Position numbers and translations under genes: made by a program. This document shows positions 1 to 8,346 of a stretch of DNA of 64,000 nucleotides, in pieces. Below the pieces are notes generated by a model that worked only from the letters and a program-made list of their open reading frames with translations, ran no database searches and was not told the origin of the DNA. Location of the stretch: NCBI GenBank assembly GCA_027315115.1, contig DAHUYQ010000007.1, positions 18,423 to 82,422 on the forward strand. The letters are read 5' to 3'. How positions within the stretch are numbered: the stretch's first letter is position 1; each line of letters begins with the position of its first letter. This DNA is from Solirubrobacterales bacterium. Lineage in GTDB: Bacteria > Actinomycetota > Thermoleophilia > Solirubrobacterales > Solirubrobacteraceae.

Positions 1-1
1 C

Positions 2-1900
2 GCGACCCATTACACGCCGATCGCCTGGGACGACGCCTTCGGCTTGATCGCGGAGGAGCTGCTTGCGCTCCAGTCGCCCGACGAAGCGGCCTTCTACACC
101 TCGGGTCGCACCAGCAACGAGGCCGCGTTCGCCTACCAGCTCCTGGCCAGGGCGTTCGGCACGAACAATCTCCCTGACTGCTCGAACATGTGCCATGAGT
201 CCTCAGGCGTCGCACTCACGGAGACGATCGGGATCGGCAAGGGCAGCGTCTCGCTGCAGGACTTCGACGAAGCGGAGCTGATCGTGATCGTGGGACAGAA
301 CCCGGGCACGAACCATCCGCGGATGCTCAGCGCGCTGGAACAGGCCAAGCGGCGCGGGGCGCGGATCGTCGCCGTCAACCCGCTGCCCGAGGCAGGGCTG
401 ATGCGGTTCCGCAACCCGCAGCGCCCAAGCGGGATGCTCGGACGTGGCACGCCGCTGGCCGACTCCTTCCTGCAGATCAGGCTCGGGGGCGACCTCGCGC
501 TGTTCAAGGCGATCAACCGCCGCCTGTTCGAGCTCGACTCGCAACGTGGAGGCGTCATCGACCACCAGTTCCTGGCCGAACGCTGCGAAGGCGCGGAGCA
601 GCTCCGCGACGAGCTTGCGGACCTGCGGTGGGCTCAGGTGCTGGAGGCCACAGGGCTGCCCCGCGAGCAGATCGAGCACCTTGCGGATCAGATCGCGGGC
701 AGCGAGCGGATCATCGTCTGCTGGGCGATGGGACTGACGCAGCACCGGGACTCGGTGGCGAGCATCAGGGAGATCGTCAACACGCTGCTGCTGCGCGGCG
801 CGATCGGCAAGCCCGGCGCCGGCGCCTGCCCGGTGCGCGGCCACTCCAACGTCCAGGGCGACCGCACGATGGGCATCTTCGAGAAGCCCACGGACGAGTT
901 CCTGGACGGGCTCGGGCTGGCGTTCGGCTTCGCCCCGCCCAGACACCACGGCCACGACGTCGTGGACAGCATCCAGGCGATGGCCAGAGGCGAGGTCAAG
1001 GCTTTCTTGGCGATGGGCGGCAACTTCCTTTCGGCCAGCCCGGACACCGCGGCGACCGCGGCCGCGCTGCGGCGCCTGCGCCTCACGGTCCACGTCTCCA
1101 CGAAGCTGAACCGCTCGCACCTGATCACCGGCCTGCGCGCGCTGATCCTCCCGACCCTTGGACGCACCGAGATCGACATGCAGGCAAGCGGCGCCCAGCA
1201 GGTGACCGTCGAGGACTCGATGAGCGTCGTTCACGCCTCCCAAGGCCGGCTGAAGCCCGCTTCGCGGATGCTGCTCTCGGAGGTCTCGATCGTGTGCCGC
1301 CTGGCCCGCGCGTTGCTCGGCGAGCGCCACCAGATCCCCTGGCAGGCGTTCGAGAACGACTACGCGACGATCCGTGAGCGAATCGCGGAGGTGATCCCCG
1401 GCTTCGAGGACTTCAACGTCCGCATCGCCGCCCCCGGCGGCTTCGTCCTGCCCCACCCGCCGCGCGACGAGCGTAGCTTCCCGACCGCCACCGGCAAGGC
1501 GCGCCTGAGCGTCAACCCACTGCAGGTCCTGCGCGTGCCGCAGGGGCGTCTGCTGCTGCAGACGATGCGCTCGCACGACCAGTACAACACCACGATCTAC
1601 GGCCTCAACGACCGCTACCGCGGCATCAAAGCCGGCCGGCGCGTGATCCTCGTGCATCCGAACGACCTTCGAGAGCTCGGCCTCGCCGACGGCGACATCG
1701 TCGACATCACCAGCGAGTGGGAGGACGGCGATCGCATGGTGCAGCGCTTCCGGGCGACCTCATATCCCACCGCAAGAGGGTGCGCCGCCGCCTACTACCC
1801 CGAGACCAACCCCCTCGTCCCGCTCGGGGCACGCGCGGAGGGATCGGGGACCCCCGCCTCGAAGTCGATCGTCGTCCGGCTCGAGCCTGCGCGGGCGTAG
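2..1900 (+). CDS. FdhF/YdeP-type molybdopterin oxidoreductase, 5' truncated by window edge
   Basis: The reading frame is open from base 2, so the N-terminus lies outside the window; 632 residues are visible. They hold the central molybdopterin domain, with SGRTSNEAAF followed by GTNNLPDCSNMCHES as in YdeP-type proteins, and near the end the molydopterin dinucleotide-binding domain (around TMRSHDQYNTTIYG). Family members are cytoplasmic bis-MGD enzymes related to formate dehydrogenase H. Many lack the Sec/Cys ligand and their substrate is unsettled; E. coli YdeP is linked to acid resistance. No partner subunit gene is visible downstream. A formate dehydrogenase alpha subunit is the alternative, but the YdeP-like NMCHES segment argues for the FdhF/YdeP group. 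Confidence 0.9.
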   Translation, partial: ATHYTPIAWDDAFGLIAEELLALQSPDEAAFYTSGRTSNEAAFAYQLLARAFGTNNLPDCSNMCHESSGVALTETIGIGKGSVSLQDFDEAELIVIVGQNPGTNHPRMLSALEQAKRRGARIVAVNPLPEAGLMRFRNPQRPSGMLGRGTPLADSFLQIRLGGDLALFKAINRRLFELDSQRGGVIDHQFLAERCEGAEQLRDELADLRWAQVLEATGLPREQIEHLADQIAGSERIIVCWAMGLTQHRDSVASIREIVNTLLLRGAIGKPGAGACPVRGHSNVQGDRTMGIFEKPTDEFLDGLGLAFGFAPPRHHGHDVVDSIQAMARGEVKAFLAMGGNFLSASPDTAATAAALRRLRLTVHVSTKLNRSHLITGLRALILPTLGRTEIDMQASGAQQVTVEDSMSVVHASQGRLKPASRMLLSEVSIVCRLARALLGERHQIPWQAFENDYATIRERIAEVIPGFEDFNVRIAAPGGFVLPHPPRDERSFPTATGKARLSVNPLQVLRVPQGRLLLQTMRSHDQYNTTIYGLNDRYRGIKAGRRVILVHPNDLRELGLADGDIVDITSEWEDGDRMVQRFRATSYPTARGCAAAYYPETNPLVPLGARAEGSGTPASKSIVVRLEPARA

Positions 1901-1907
1901 GCCCGGC

Positions 1908-3074
1908 TCACCCGCCTGTCGCGGCGACGGGCGCAGCCGGCGCAGCCGGGAAGCTGACGCTCACAGTCAGCCCTCCCCCCTCGCGAGGCCGCGCGTCGAC
2001 CCGCCCGCCGTGGGCGGCGGCGATCGCTCGCACGATCGACAGACCGAGGCCGTGATGGCCGTCGTCTCCCGTGGTGGCACGCCCGCCGAGGCGCTGGAAC
2101 GGCTCGAACAGGCGTTGCAGCGCCTCCGCGGGGACGACCGGTCCCGTGTTTGAGACCGTCAGGCGAGCTACGTCCCCGTCGTCGTCGGCGGTGGCGAGCT
2201 CGACCAGCCCGCGCGCGTCGTTGTAGAGAACGGCGTTGTCGAGCAGATTGGCGATCATGCGCTCGATCAGAGCCGGCTCGCCGGTCATCGGCGCGGCCGC
2301 GAGGGAGGTCCAGATCTGGTGCCCGCTCATCGCCGCCGCGACCCGGCCGGCGATCGCGGCAAGATCGAGGGGCTCACGGTGCTCCAGTCCGCCTTCGCTG
2401 GAGGCGAGGGTGAGCAGCGCGTCCAGCAGCCGCTCCTGCTCGCGGCCGGACGCGAGCAGCTCCTCGCAGGCTGCGCGCAGCTTGGCGGCACTCGCGTGCG
2501 GGTCCGCGAGCGCCACCTGCAGCAGAGTCCGGTCGAGAGTCAGCGGCGTGCGAAGCTCGTGCGCGGCGTTGGCGACGAAGCGGCGCTGGGACTCGAAGGA
2601 CTCCTGCAATCGCGCGAGGAGATCGTCGAGGGTGTCGCCGAGGCGCTTGAACTCGTCGTCGGGTCCGCTCAGCGCGAGGCGGTCGCCGAGGTTGCCGGCG
2701 GAGATCGTCTTGGCGGTGAGCGTCATCTCGTGCAGCGGGCGCAGCACGCGGCCGGCGATGAACCAGCCAAGCACGGTCGAGGCGCCGGCGGTGAGCAGCA
2801 GGACAAGCCACGAGGCGGTCAGGAGCCGGGCGAAGTCGGAGGACTGCTGCTGACTGGCGACTTCCGAGAGCGCATGCGCGCCGGCGGATTCGGCCGCGCC
2901 GGCCGACGCGGGCATGGCGCGGCTCACGCTGACGTGAGAGCCGACCGAGGTGAAGACGAAGACGATCACCACGACCGCCGTTCCAAGCAGCAGGAACATG
3001 CCGCTGTAGAGCAGGGTGAGCCGCAGCCGTGCCGTGCCGCGCGCGTTCATCGACGTCCGGGTGCGCAAGGCCAT
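1908..3074 (-). CDS. Two-component sensor histidine kinase
   Basis: This is a 388-aa membrane kinase. A first membrane segment (about residues 18-42) and a second (about 87-108) flank a short extracytoplasmic loop of some 45 residues. A HAMP region follows, then the HisKA box with AAHELRTPLT (phospho-acceptor His172), an N box (ANLLDNAVLYND) and a G box (HGLGLS). The short sensor loop suggests it senses the membrane or a membrane partner. The start codon overlaps the stop of the upstream response regulator by one base (TGATG), so the two are translationally coupled. The pair faces the efflux genes on the other side of the regulator, which are its likely target. Confidence 0.93.
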   Translation of the reverse strand: MALRTRTSMNARGTARLRLTLLYSGMFLLLGTAVVVIVFVFTSVGSHVSVSRAMPASAGAAESAGAHALSEVASQQQSSDFARLLTASWLVLLLTAGASTVLGWFIAGRVLRPLHEMTLTAKTISAGNLGDRLALSGPDDEFKRLGDTLDDLLARLQESFESQRRFVANAAHELRTPLTLDRTLLQVALADPHASAAKLRAACEELLASGREQERLLDALLTLASSEGGLEHREPLDLAAIAGRVAAAMSGHQIWTSLAAAPMTGEPALIERMIANLLDNAVLYNDARGLVELATADDDGDVARLTVSNTGPVVPAEALQRLFEPFQRLGGRATTGDDGHHGLGLSIVRAIAAAHGGRVDARPREGGGLTVSVSFPAAPAAPVAATGG

Positions 3075-3727
3075 CAGATCCGGTAGCCGCCCTCGCGGAC
3101 GGTCTCGATCAGCGGCGGGTCTCCGAGCTTGCCTCTCAGCCTTCCCATCGTCGTCTTCACAGTCGTCGTGAACGGGTTCATCTGCTCATCCCACACCCGT
3201 TCGAGCAGCTCCTCGGCCGAGAGCACACGCCCATCTGCCACCAGCAGGCATTCGAGCACCGCGAACTCCTTCGGACTGAGCTCCAGCCTGCGCGGGCCGC
3301 GGAAGGCGACGCGGCGAGAGGGATCGAGGCTCACGTCCCCGCGCACGAGCACCGGCGCGATCGGCGTGACCGCTCGCCGGGCGAGCGCCCTGACGCGGGC
3401 GACGAGCTCGATGAGCTCGAACGGCTTGCCGAGATAGTCGTCGGCCCCGAGGTCCAGGCCCTCCACGCGGTCGCGGATCGTGCTCGCGGCGGTGAGCATC
3501 AGCACGCGGGTCAGGACGCCGTCGGCGAGAAGCGATCGGCACACCTGGTCGCCGTGTACGCCGGGGAGGTCGCGGTCGAGCACGACCACGTCGTAGCGGT
3601 TGATCGCGACCTGCCGCAGCGCGGCGGCGCCGTCGAAGGCGAGGTCGACCGCCATCCCCTCGCGGCGCAGCCCCTCGGCCAGCGCCGTGGCCAGCCGCCT
3701 GTGGTCCTCGACGACGAGCACTCTCAT
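3074..3727 (-). CDS. OmpR/PhoB-family response regulator
   Basis: The 217-aa protein has an N-terminal receiver domain and a C-terminal winged helix. The acidic pocket is in VVEDH, the phospho-acceptor is Asp51 in VVLDRDLPG, and the conserved Lys lies in GKPF near residue 101. The winged helix includes ELSPKEFAVLECLL and ends with VREGGYRI. It is the first gene of the regulator/kinase operon and is transcribed divergently from the lipoprotein gene 108 bp away. That gap holds an 11-bp-period direct repeat, a usual arrangement for this family's binding sites. Confidence 0.95.
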   Translation of the reverse strand: MRVLVVEDHRRLATALAEGLRREGMAVDLAFDGAAALRQVAINRYDVVVLDRDLPGVHGDQVCRSLLADGVLTRVLMLTAASTIRDRVEGLDLGADDYLGKPFELIELVARVRALARRAVTPIAPVLVRGDVSLDPSRRVAFRGPRRLELSPKEFAVLECLLVADGRVLSAEELLERVWDEQMNPFTTTVKTTMGRLRGKLGDPPLIETVREGGYRI

Positions 3728-3754
3728 CTCACCGGAAAGGATGGCTGACCTGCG

Positions 3755-3794
3755 GTGACAGCGAGGTCACAACGCCTGGCACCGTCCTGGCACC
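3755..3794. promoter_or_regulatory. Candidate response-regulator box in divergent promoter
   Basis: CCTGGCACC occurs twice, at 3775-3783 and 3786-3794, giving an 11-bp period, which is the spacing expected for tandem OmpR/PhoB half-sites. Immediately before it, GTGAC and GTCAC (3755-3770) form an inverted repeat with a 6-bp spacer. Both lie between the response regulator and the efflux operon. Binding is inferred, not shown. Confidence 0.5.
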
Positions 3795-3835
3795 ACCCGG
3801 TCTCTAGAACTGCCGCCGAGCAAAGGAGGCAGCAC

Positions 3836-4438
3836 ATGAAGACCGTCACAGTGGTCCTGGCGGCCGCGAGCATCGCGATGCTCGCCGCAGGCTGCGGATC
3901 GTCCAAAGAAAAACCGAACAGCAGCGAAACGTCCCAGTCACAGTCCGGCCAGAGCTTCGCCTCGGCCGCCTACAAGTATGCGGCCTGCATCCGCAGCCAC
4001 GGGGTGCCCAACTTCCCCAACCCGCAGGTGCATAACAGTCCGGGCAGTCACGGCATCAGTCAGGCCGTGCCCGCCGGGGTCGGCACCTCACCCAAGTTCG
4101 CGGCCGCCCAGAAGGCCTGCAAGGGGCTGATGCCAGGGCCCGAAGGCGAAAGCGCGGCGCAGCGCGGCGCCCAGCAGCACGCGCGTGCCAACGCCATGCT
4201 GGCGTTCGCGCAGTGCCTGCGCGCGCACGGCCTGCCGAGCTTCCCGGATCCGACCGCCCAGGGGCAGATCTCGCCGACGACGATCCGGGCCGCGGGCGTG
4301 GATCTGCGGGCGCCCTCCTTCCTGACGGCGGCCAAGGCGTGCGTAGGCGCCACGCACGGGGTGATCACGCTCGCCGACGTGCAGGAAGCGATCCACAGGC
4401 TGGGCGACACGCACGCGCCGGCTGGCTCCGGCGGGTGA
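3836..4438 (+). CDS. Secreted lipoprotein of unknown function
   Basis: The start at 3836 is chosen because AAAGGAGG lies just upstream and the product then begins with a lipoprotein signal (VVLAAASIAMLAAGC), giving 200 aa. After a Ser/Gln-rich linker come two similar segments, CIRSHGVPNFPNP and CLRAHGLPSFPDP, so the mature protein looks like an internal duplication with paired Cys residues. I do not recognise an enzymatic motif. It is the first gene of the exporter operon (8 bp before the adaptor) and opposite the two-component system, so a substrate-binding or envelope-sensing role for the exporter is plausible. Confidence 0.8.
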   Translation: MKTVTVVLAAASIAMLAAGCGSSKEKPNSSETSQSQSGQSFASAAYKYAACIRSHGVPNFPNPQVHNSPGSHGISQAVPAGVGTSPKFAAAQKACKGLMPGPEGESAAQRGAQQHARANAMLAFAQCLRAHGLPSFPDPTAQGQISPTTIRAAGVDLRAPSFLTAAKACVGATHGVITLADVQEAIHRLGDTHAPAGSGG

Positions 4439-4445
4439 GCGCTCG

Positions 4446-5912
4446 ATGAGCGGCCGCAGCCTGATCGCCGCGCTCGCGCTGCTCCTCGCGGCCGGCGGGG
4501 TCGCCGCCGTGCTGGCCGACACTTCCTCGCCCTCCGCGGCCGGCAAGAAAGACGGCGGCGGCGAAGCCATCGTCGTGCAGCGCCGCGACCTGGTGCAGAC
4601 CGACACCGAGTCCGGGACGCTCAGCTACGCCGACCCGCGGACGGTCTACGACAGGCTGGCCGGGACGATCACCTGGCTGCCGAGCGCCGGACGGGTGATC
4701 CGCCCCGGCGGCACGCTGTTCGCGGTGGACGGCCGGCCCGTGATCCTCCTCGACGGGAGCACGCCCGCATACCGAGACCTGGCGCCCGGCGACAGTGACG
4801 GCCCGGACATCCTACAACTGAACCGCAACCTCGTCGCGCTCGGCTTCGACCCGGTGGGGATCGTGCTCGACCAGGAATGGCAGGCGGCCACGACCGCGGG
4901 CGTCGAGCAGTTGCAGACCTCGCTCGGCGAGAGCCCGACCGGGAGCTTCTCGCTCGGCCAGGTCGTCTTCCTGCCCGGAGATCAGATCGTCGCCGGCGTG
5001 GAGGCGACCCTCGGCAGCGGCGGTGGCGGGAGCTCGGGGTCGGGCAGCCCGGCGAGCGCGGGCAGCCCGGCGGCGACGGGCGCGAGCGACCCGCGCGCGG
5101 CGCCGACGGTGGCGGCAGCGGCATCCGCGAGCGACCGGCCGCCAGCGGTGGCGGCAATGTACGACGTGGCCTTGGCGGCGGCGAGCGGAACGGGTGCCGC
5201 CAAGCCAAATCCGAGCAGCCCGCCGGCTGGCCCCAAGCCGAGCGGCATCCGGCGCCTCGAAGCGCTCGTCGCCCGCCTGCAGGCCGAGATCGCCAAGCTC
5301 GCGGCGCAGGGCAAGAGCCCCGGCGCGGGCAGTCCGCAGAGCCCGGGCGGCAATCAGCCATCCGGCTCCGGGAGTCCCTCGGGCAGCCCGGAAGGCGGAG
5401 CCAGTCCCACCCCGATCCTGCAGACGACCTCCACGCGTCTGGTGGTGACCGTGAACCTGGAAGCGGGCAAGCAGAGCGAGGCGAGGGTCGGCGGGCGGGT
5501 GAGCGTCGAACTGCCAGGCGGCGTCACGGTGAACGGCAGGGTCACAGACGTGGGCCGGGTCGCGCAGCAGAGCACGGCCGCCAACGGCGGAGGCGAACCG
5601 CGCGGCGGCGCAGGCTCCGGCGGCTCCGGCTCGACCGTTCCCGTGACGATCACACTCGCCGGCCGTGGCGCGGGCGCCAACCTTGACCAGGCCGGCGTCA
5701 GCGTCAATTTCACGCAGGAGATCGCAAGGCATGTGCTGTGCGTGCCGGTGACGGCCCTGCTCGCCACGCCCGGAGCGGGCTACGCGGTGCAGGAGGCAGC
5801 CCAGCCACAAAGGCTGATCCCGGTCAGCACAGGGCTGTTCGCGGCCGGCTTCGTGCAGATCTCCGGCGCCGGCGTCCACCCCGGCCTGCGCGTCACCAAC
5901 TCGCAGGGATGA
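4446..5912 (+). CDS. Efflux adaptor (HlyD/MacA-like) with peptidoglycan-binding domain
   Basis: This 488-aa protein has an N-terminal signal or anchor segment (residues 5-25). A peptidoglycan-binding-like repeat follows (around DILQLNRNLVALGFDP), in the place where Gram-negative adaptors carry the hairpin. A long Gly/Ser/Pro/Ala-rich region (about 185-330) is interrupted by a short coiled coil (LEALVARLQAEIAKL). The C-terminal half is beta-rich, as in MacA-type membrane-proximal domains. In Gram-positive bacteria such adaptors extend a MacB-type exporter into the wall. Its stop overlaps the ATPase start (ATGA), so the three exporter genes are coupled. Confidence 0.82.
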   Translation: MSGRSLIAALALLLAAGGVAAVLADTSSPSAAGKKDGGGEAIVVQRRDLVQTDTESGTLSYADPRTVYDRLAGTITWLPSAGRVIRPGGTLFAVDGRPVILLDGSTPAYRDLAPGDSDGPDILQLNRNLVALGFDPVGIVLDQEWQAATTAGVEQLQTSLGESPTGSFSLGQVVFLPGDQIVAGVEATLGSGGGGSSGSGSPASAGSPAATGASDPRAAPTVAAAASASDRPPAVAAMYDVALAAASGTGAAKPNPSSPPAGPKPSGIRRLEALVARLQAEIAKLAAQGKSPGAGSPQSPGGNQPSGSGSPSGSPEGGASPTPILQTTSTRLVVTVNLEAGKQSEARVGGRVSVELPGGVTVNGRVTDVGRVAQQSTAANGGGEPRGGAGSGGSGSTVPVTITLAGRGAGANLDQAGVSVNFTQEIARHVLCVPVTALLATPGAGYAVQEAAQPQRLIPVSTGLFAAGFVQISGAGVHPGLRVTNSQG

Positions 5913-6580
5913 GCTCGATCCATCTCCAAGACGTGAGCAGGCGGTACCCGGGCGGCGTGATCGCGCTCGACCGGGTCAGCGTCGAGATCGCAACGGGAGA
6001 GCGCGTCGCGATCGTCGGGCCGTCCGGCTCGGGCAAGACGACGATGCTCACCATCATGGGCACGCTGGAGCGGCCGAGCAGCGGCCAGGTCCGCATCGCA
6101 GGGCGCGATCTGGCGGGCGTCCCCGACGCCGAGCTCTCGGCGCTGCGAGCGCACCGGCTCGGCTTCGTCTTCCAGTCCTTTCATCTCCAGGAGCGGACGA
6201 GCGCTCTGAAGAACGTCGCCGGCGGGATGCTCTACACGGGCGCCGCTCGCGGCGAGCGGCGCGAAGCGGCGCTGCGGGCGCTGGAGCGCGTCGGACTCTC
6301 CCACCGGGTAGGACACCTGCCGAGCGCCCTCTCCGGCGGCGAGCGCCAGCGCGTCGCGATCGCGCGCGCGATCGTCAAGCGTCCGCCGATCCTGCTCGCC
6401 GACGAGCCGACCGGCAATCTCGACTCCGCCGCCGGCGGCGCGGTGATCGAGCTTCTGCACCGGCTGGCGGCGGACGGCGCGACGCTCGTGCTGATCACCC
6501 ACGACGCGCAGGTCGCGGCATCCTTCCCACGGCGGCTGCACATGCGCGATGGCCACATCGTCGCTGACGAACGAGCATGA
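5909..6580 (+). CDS. ABC transporter ATP-binding protein (MacB/LolD type)
   Basis: A 223-aa nucleotide-binding subunit. It shows Walker A GPSGSGKTT, the Q-loop in VFQSFHLQERTS, signature LSGGERQRVAIARA, Walker B ILLADEPTGNLD and the switch His in LITHD. The start at 5909 overlaps the adaptor stop, and the stop overlaps the permease start. It would power the neighbouring FtsX-type permease in a MacAB-like, mechanotransmission-type exporter. Confidence 0.95.
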   Translation: MSSIHLQDVSRRYPGGVIALDRVSVEIATGERVAIVGPSGSGKTTMLTIMGTLERPSSGQVRIAGRDLAGVPDAELSALRAHRLGFVFQSFHLQERTSALKNVAGGMLYTGAARGERREAALRALERVGLSHRVGHLPSALSGGERQRVAIARAIVKRPPILLADEPTGNLDSAAGGAVIELLHRLAADGATLVLITHDAQVAASFPRRLHMRDGHIVADERA

Positions 6581-7809
6581 GCGGCTCCGAGGTCGCTCCC
6601 CAAGGCGGCTCCGAGGTCGCTCCGCGAGCCGTCCGCCTGCCGCTGTGGGAGCTGCTCGACGTGGCGCTGGAGGGCGTGCGCGCCCGGCGGCTGCGCGCCG
6701 CGCTCTCCGCGCTCGGGATCGCGATCGGCATCGGGGCGATGGTCGCCGTGCTCAGCGTCTCCGCCTCGGCCCAGGCGAATCTGCTCGCCGAGATCGATGC
6801 GCTCGGGACCAACCTGCTGACGGTCACCCCGGGACAGACCTTCACCGGCCAGAACGCGGCGCTGCCCAGCACCTCGGCGGCCGCGATCGATCACATGCCG
6901 GAGGTCGAGAGCGACGTGGCCGTCTACCAGGTTCCGAACGTGAACGTCTACCGCACGCGGCTCGTGCCCGCGGCCGAGTCGGGAGCGATCGGCGTGGACG
7001 CCGCCGGCGAGAGCCTGCCGCGGGTGCTCCAGACGAGCCTGTCCTCCGGGCACTTCCTCGGCGCCGTCGCGCAGCGCTTCCCCGAGGTCGTGCTGGGTGC
7101 GCAGGCGGCAAGCGTGCTGCAGATCACCCACGCGGGCGAGCACGTCCTCGTCTATCTGGGCGACACCTGGTTCAGCGTCGTCGGAGTGCTGCGGCCGGCG
7201 CTGCTCGACCCCGGCCTCGACTCGGACGTCTTCATCTCCCTGCCCGTCGCCGAGCGCGCCTTCCACCTGCGGCCGAACCCCTCCGAGATCTACGTTCGCG
7301 CCGACGTCAGCGCGGTGAACGAGGTCGCGAAGCTGATCGCGCCGACCGCCAACCCGCAGAGCGCCGAAGCGGTGCAGGTCGGCCGTCCCTCCGACGCGTT
7401 GCAGGCGCGCGCCGCGGCGAAGGGGCAACTCACGAGCCTGCTGCTCGGGCTCGGCGCCGTCGCGCTGCTGGTCGGCACGATCGGCATCGCCAACATCATG
7501 GTGCTCTCCGTCCTGGAGCGCCGCGGCGAGATCGGGCTGCGGCGGGCGCTCGGCGCGACCAGGCGCCACATCGCCGCCCAGTTCCTGACCGAGTCGGCGC
7601 TGCTGGCCCTGATAGGCGGCCTCGGCGGGCTGGCGCTCGGGGCCGGCGGCACGCTGATCTACGCGCAGATCAAGCACGAGCCCTTCGTCCTACCCGCCTA
7701 CGCGCTCCTCGCCGCGCCCGCCGCCGGCTTCGCGATCGGCACGATCGCGGGCCTCTACCCCGCGATCAGAGCGGCACGGCTCAGCCCGACCGAGGCGCTG
7801 CGGGCGTAG
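6577..7809 (+). CDS. ABC transporter permease, FtsX/MacB type
   Basis: A 410-aa permease with one N-terminal membrane helix (around LSALGIAIGIGAMVAVLSV), a large extracytoplasmic MacB-type periplasmic core domain, and three C-terminal helices of the FtsX domain. The conserved cytoplasmic loop ERRGEIGLRRALGATR lies between helices 2 and 3. It overlaps the ATPase gene by four bases. With the adaptor, ATPase and lipoprotein it forms a complete exporter, probably for a peptide, antibiotic or lipid-like molecule. Confidence 0.93.
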   Translation: MSGSEVAPQGGSEVAPRAVRLPLWELLDVALEGVRARRLRAALSALGIAIGIGAMVAVLSVSASAQANLLAEIDALGTNLLTVTPGQTFTGQNAALPSTSAAAIDHMPEVESDVAVYQVPNVNVYRTRLVPAAESGAIGVDAAGESLPRVLQTSLSSGHFLGAVAQRFPEVVLGAQAASVLQITHAGEHVLVYLGDTWFSVVGVLRPALLDPGLDSDVFISLPVAERAFHLRPNPSEIYVRADVSAVNEVAKLIAPTANPQSAEAVQVGRPSDALQARAAAKGQLTSLLLGLGAVALLVGTIGIANIMVLSVLERRGEIGLRRALGATRRHIAAQFLTESALLALIGGLGGLALGAGGTLIYAQIKHEPFVLPAYALLAAPAAGFAIGTIAGLYPAIRAARLSPTEALRA

Positions 7810-7985
7810 CGGCGGGCCGACCGGCGCTCGGCAGCCAGCCAGCGCAGCCGACAAAGGGCTGACCAGCGGTTCGCGCGCGGATCGTTGGCGGGCGCACAGC
7901 AAGCCCACGCTGGCGCCTCGCGTGGCTCCGCCCGCGGGCGATCCATACCCCGTCGCGGAGCGCCGAGCCACGCCATCGGATGCGT

Positions 7986-8024
7986 GTCCCGGCATGTCCG
8001 GGATGTCCGTTCTGTGCTATTTTG
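7986..8024 (+). promoter_or_regulatory. Triple 9-bp repeat and candidate promoter of the HTH/PIN pair
   Basis: TGTCC recurs at 7986, 7995 and 8004, exactly 9 bp apart, with the flanks partly conserved (two full ATGTCCG copies). A TATTTT hexamer at 8019-8024 is a possible -10, only a few bases before the start codon at 8032. Such a tandem array right before a DNA-binding gene suggests autoregulation. The remaining bases of the 7810-8031 gap show nothing recognisable. Confidence 0.4.
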
Positions 8025-8031
8025 AGCATCG

Positions 8032-8310
8032 ATGACACTAACCGCCTCCAGGCCGCAGTTCCTGACCGTCGCCGAGGCTGCGACGCTGCTCAACGTCAGC
8101 GACCGCACGATCAGGCGCTGGATCGAGGCGGGGAAGGTCCCTTACCTGAAGCTCCCAGGCGGCGGCTACCGCATCCCCCAGGCGCAGCTTCTCGCCTCGT
8201 TGAGCGGCACCTACGACCTGCGCCGCGAGATGGAAGCGCTCGACGAGCGCTTCGCCGACGTGACCGAGAACCAGGTCCGCGCCGCCCTCGCCGCCGCAGA
8301 CAATAAGTAG
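8032..8310 (+). CDS. Helix-turn-helix (excisionase/MerR-like) DNA-binding protein, probable antitoxin
   Basis: A 92-aa protein whose first 60 residues form a compact winged HTH of the excisionase type: FLTVAEAATLLNVSDRTIRRW, then a basic/Gly wing PGGGYRIP. The C-terminal third is a charged helix (REMEALDERFADVTENQV) suited to binding a partner. It sits 36 bp before a PIN-domain gene on the same strand, the standard order antitoxin then toxin. A plain regulator is the alternative, but the pairing favours antitoxin. Confidence 0.8.
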   Translation: MTLTASRPQFLTVAEAATLLNVSDRTIRRWIEAGKVPYLKLPGGGYRIPQAQLLASLSGTYDLRREMEALDERFADVTENQVRAALAAADNK

Positions 8311-8346
8311 CACCTGCCGTCGGGGGCAGTAGTTACGCTGCCATCC

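Noticed and set aside
203..1657. Long minus-strand ORF opposite the molybdopterin oxidoreductase
   Set aside because: High GC makes stop codons rare in antisense frames. The plus-strand protein has clear family motifs; the antisense product has none.
5040..5400. Possible simple-sequence repeat or CRISPR-like pattern in the adaptor gene
   Set aside because: The repeats are irregular Gly/Ser/Pro codons within one open frame; there are no constant repeats with unique spacers anywhere in the window.
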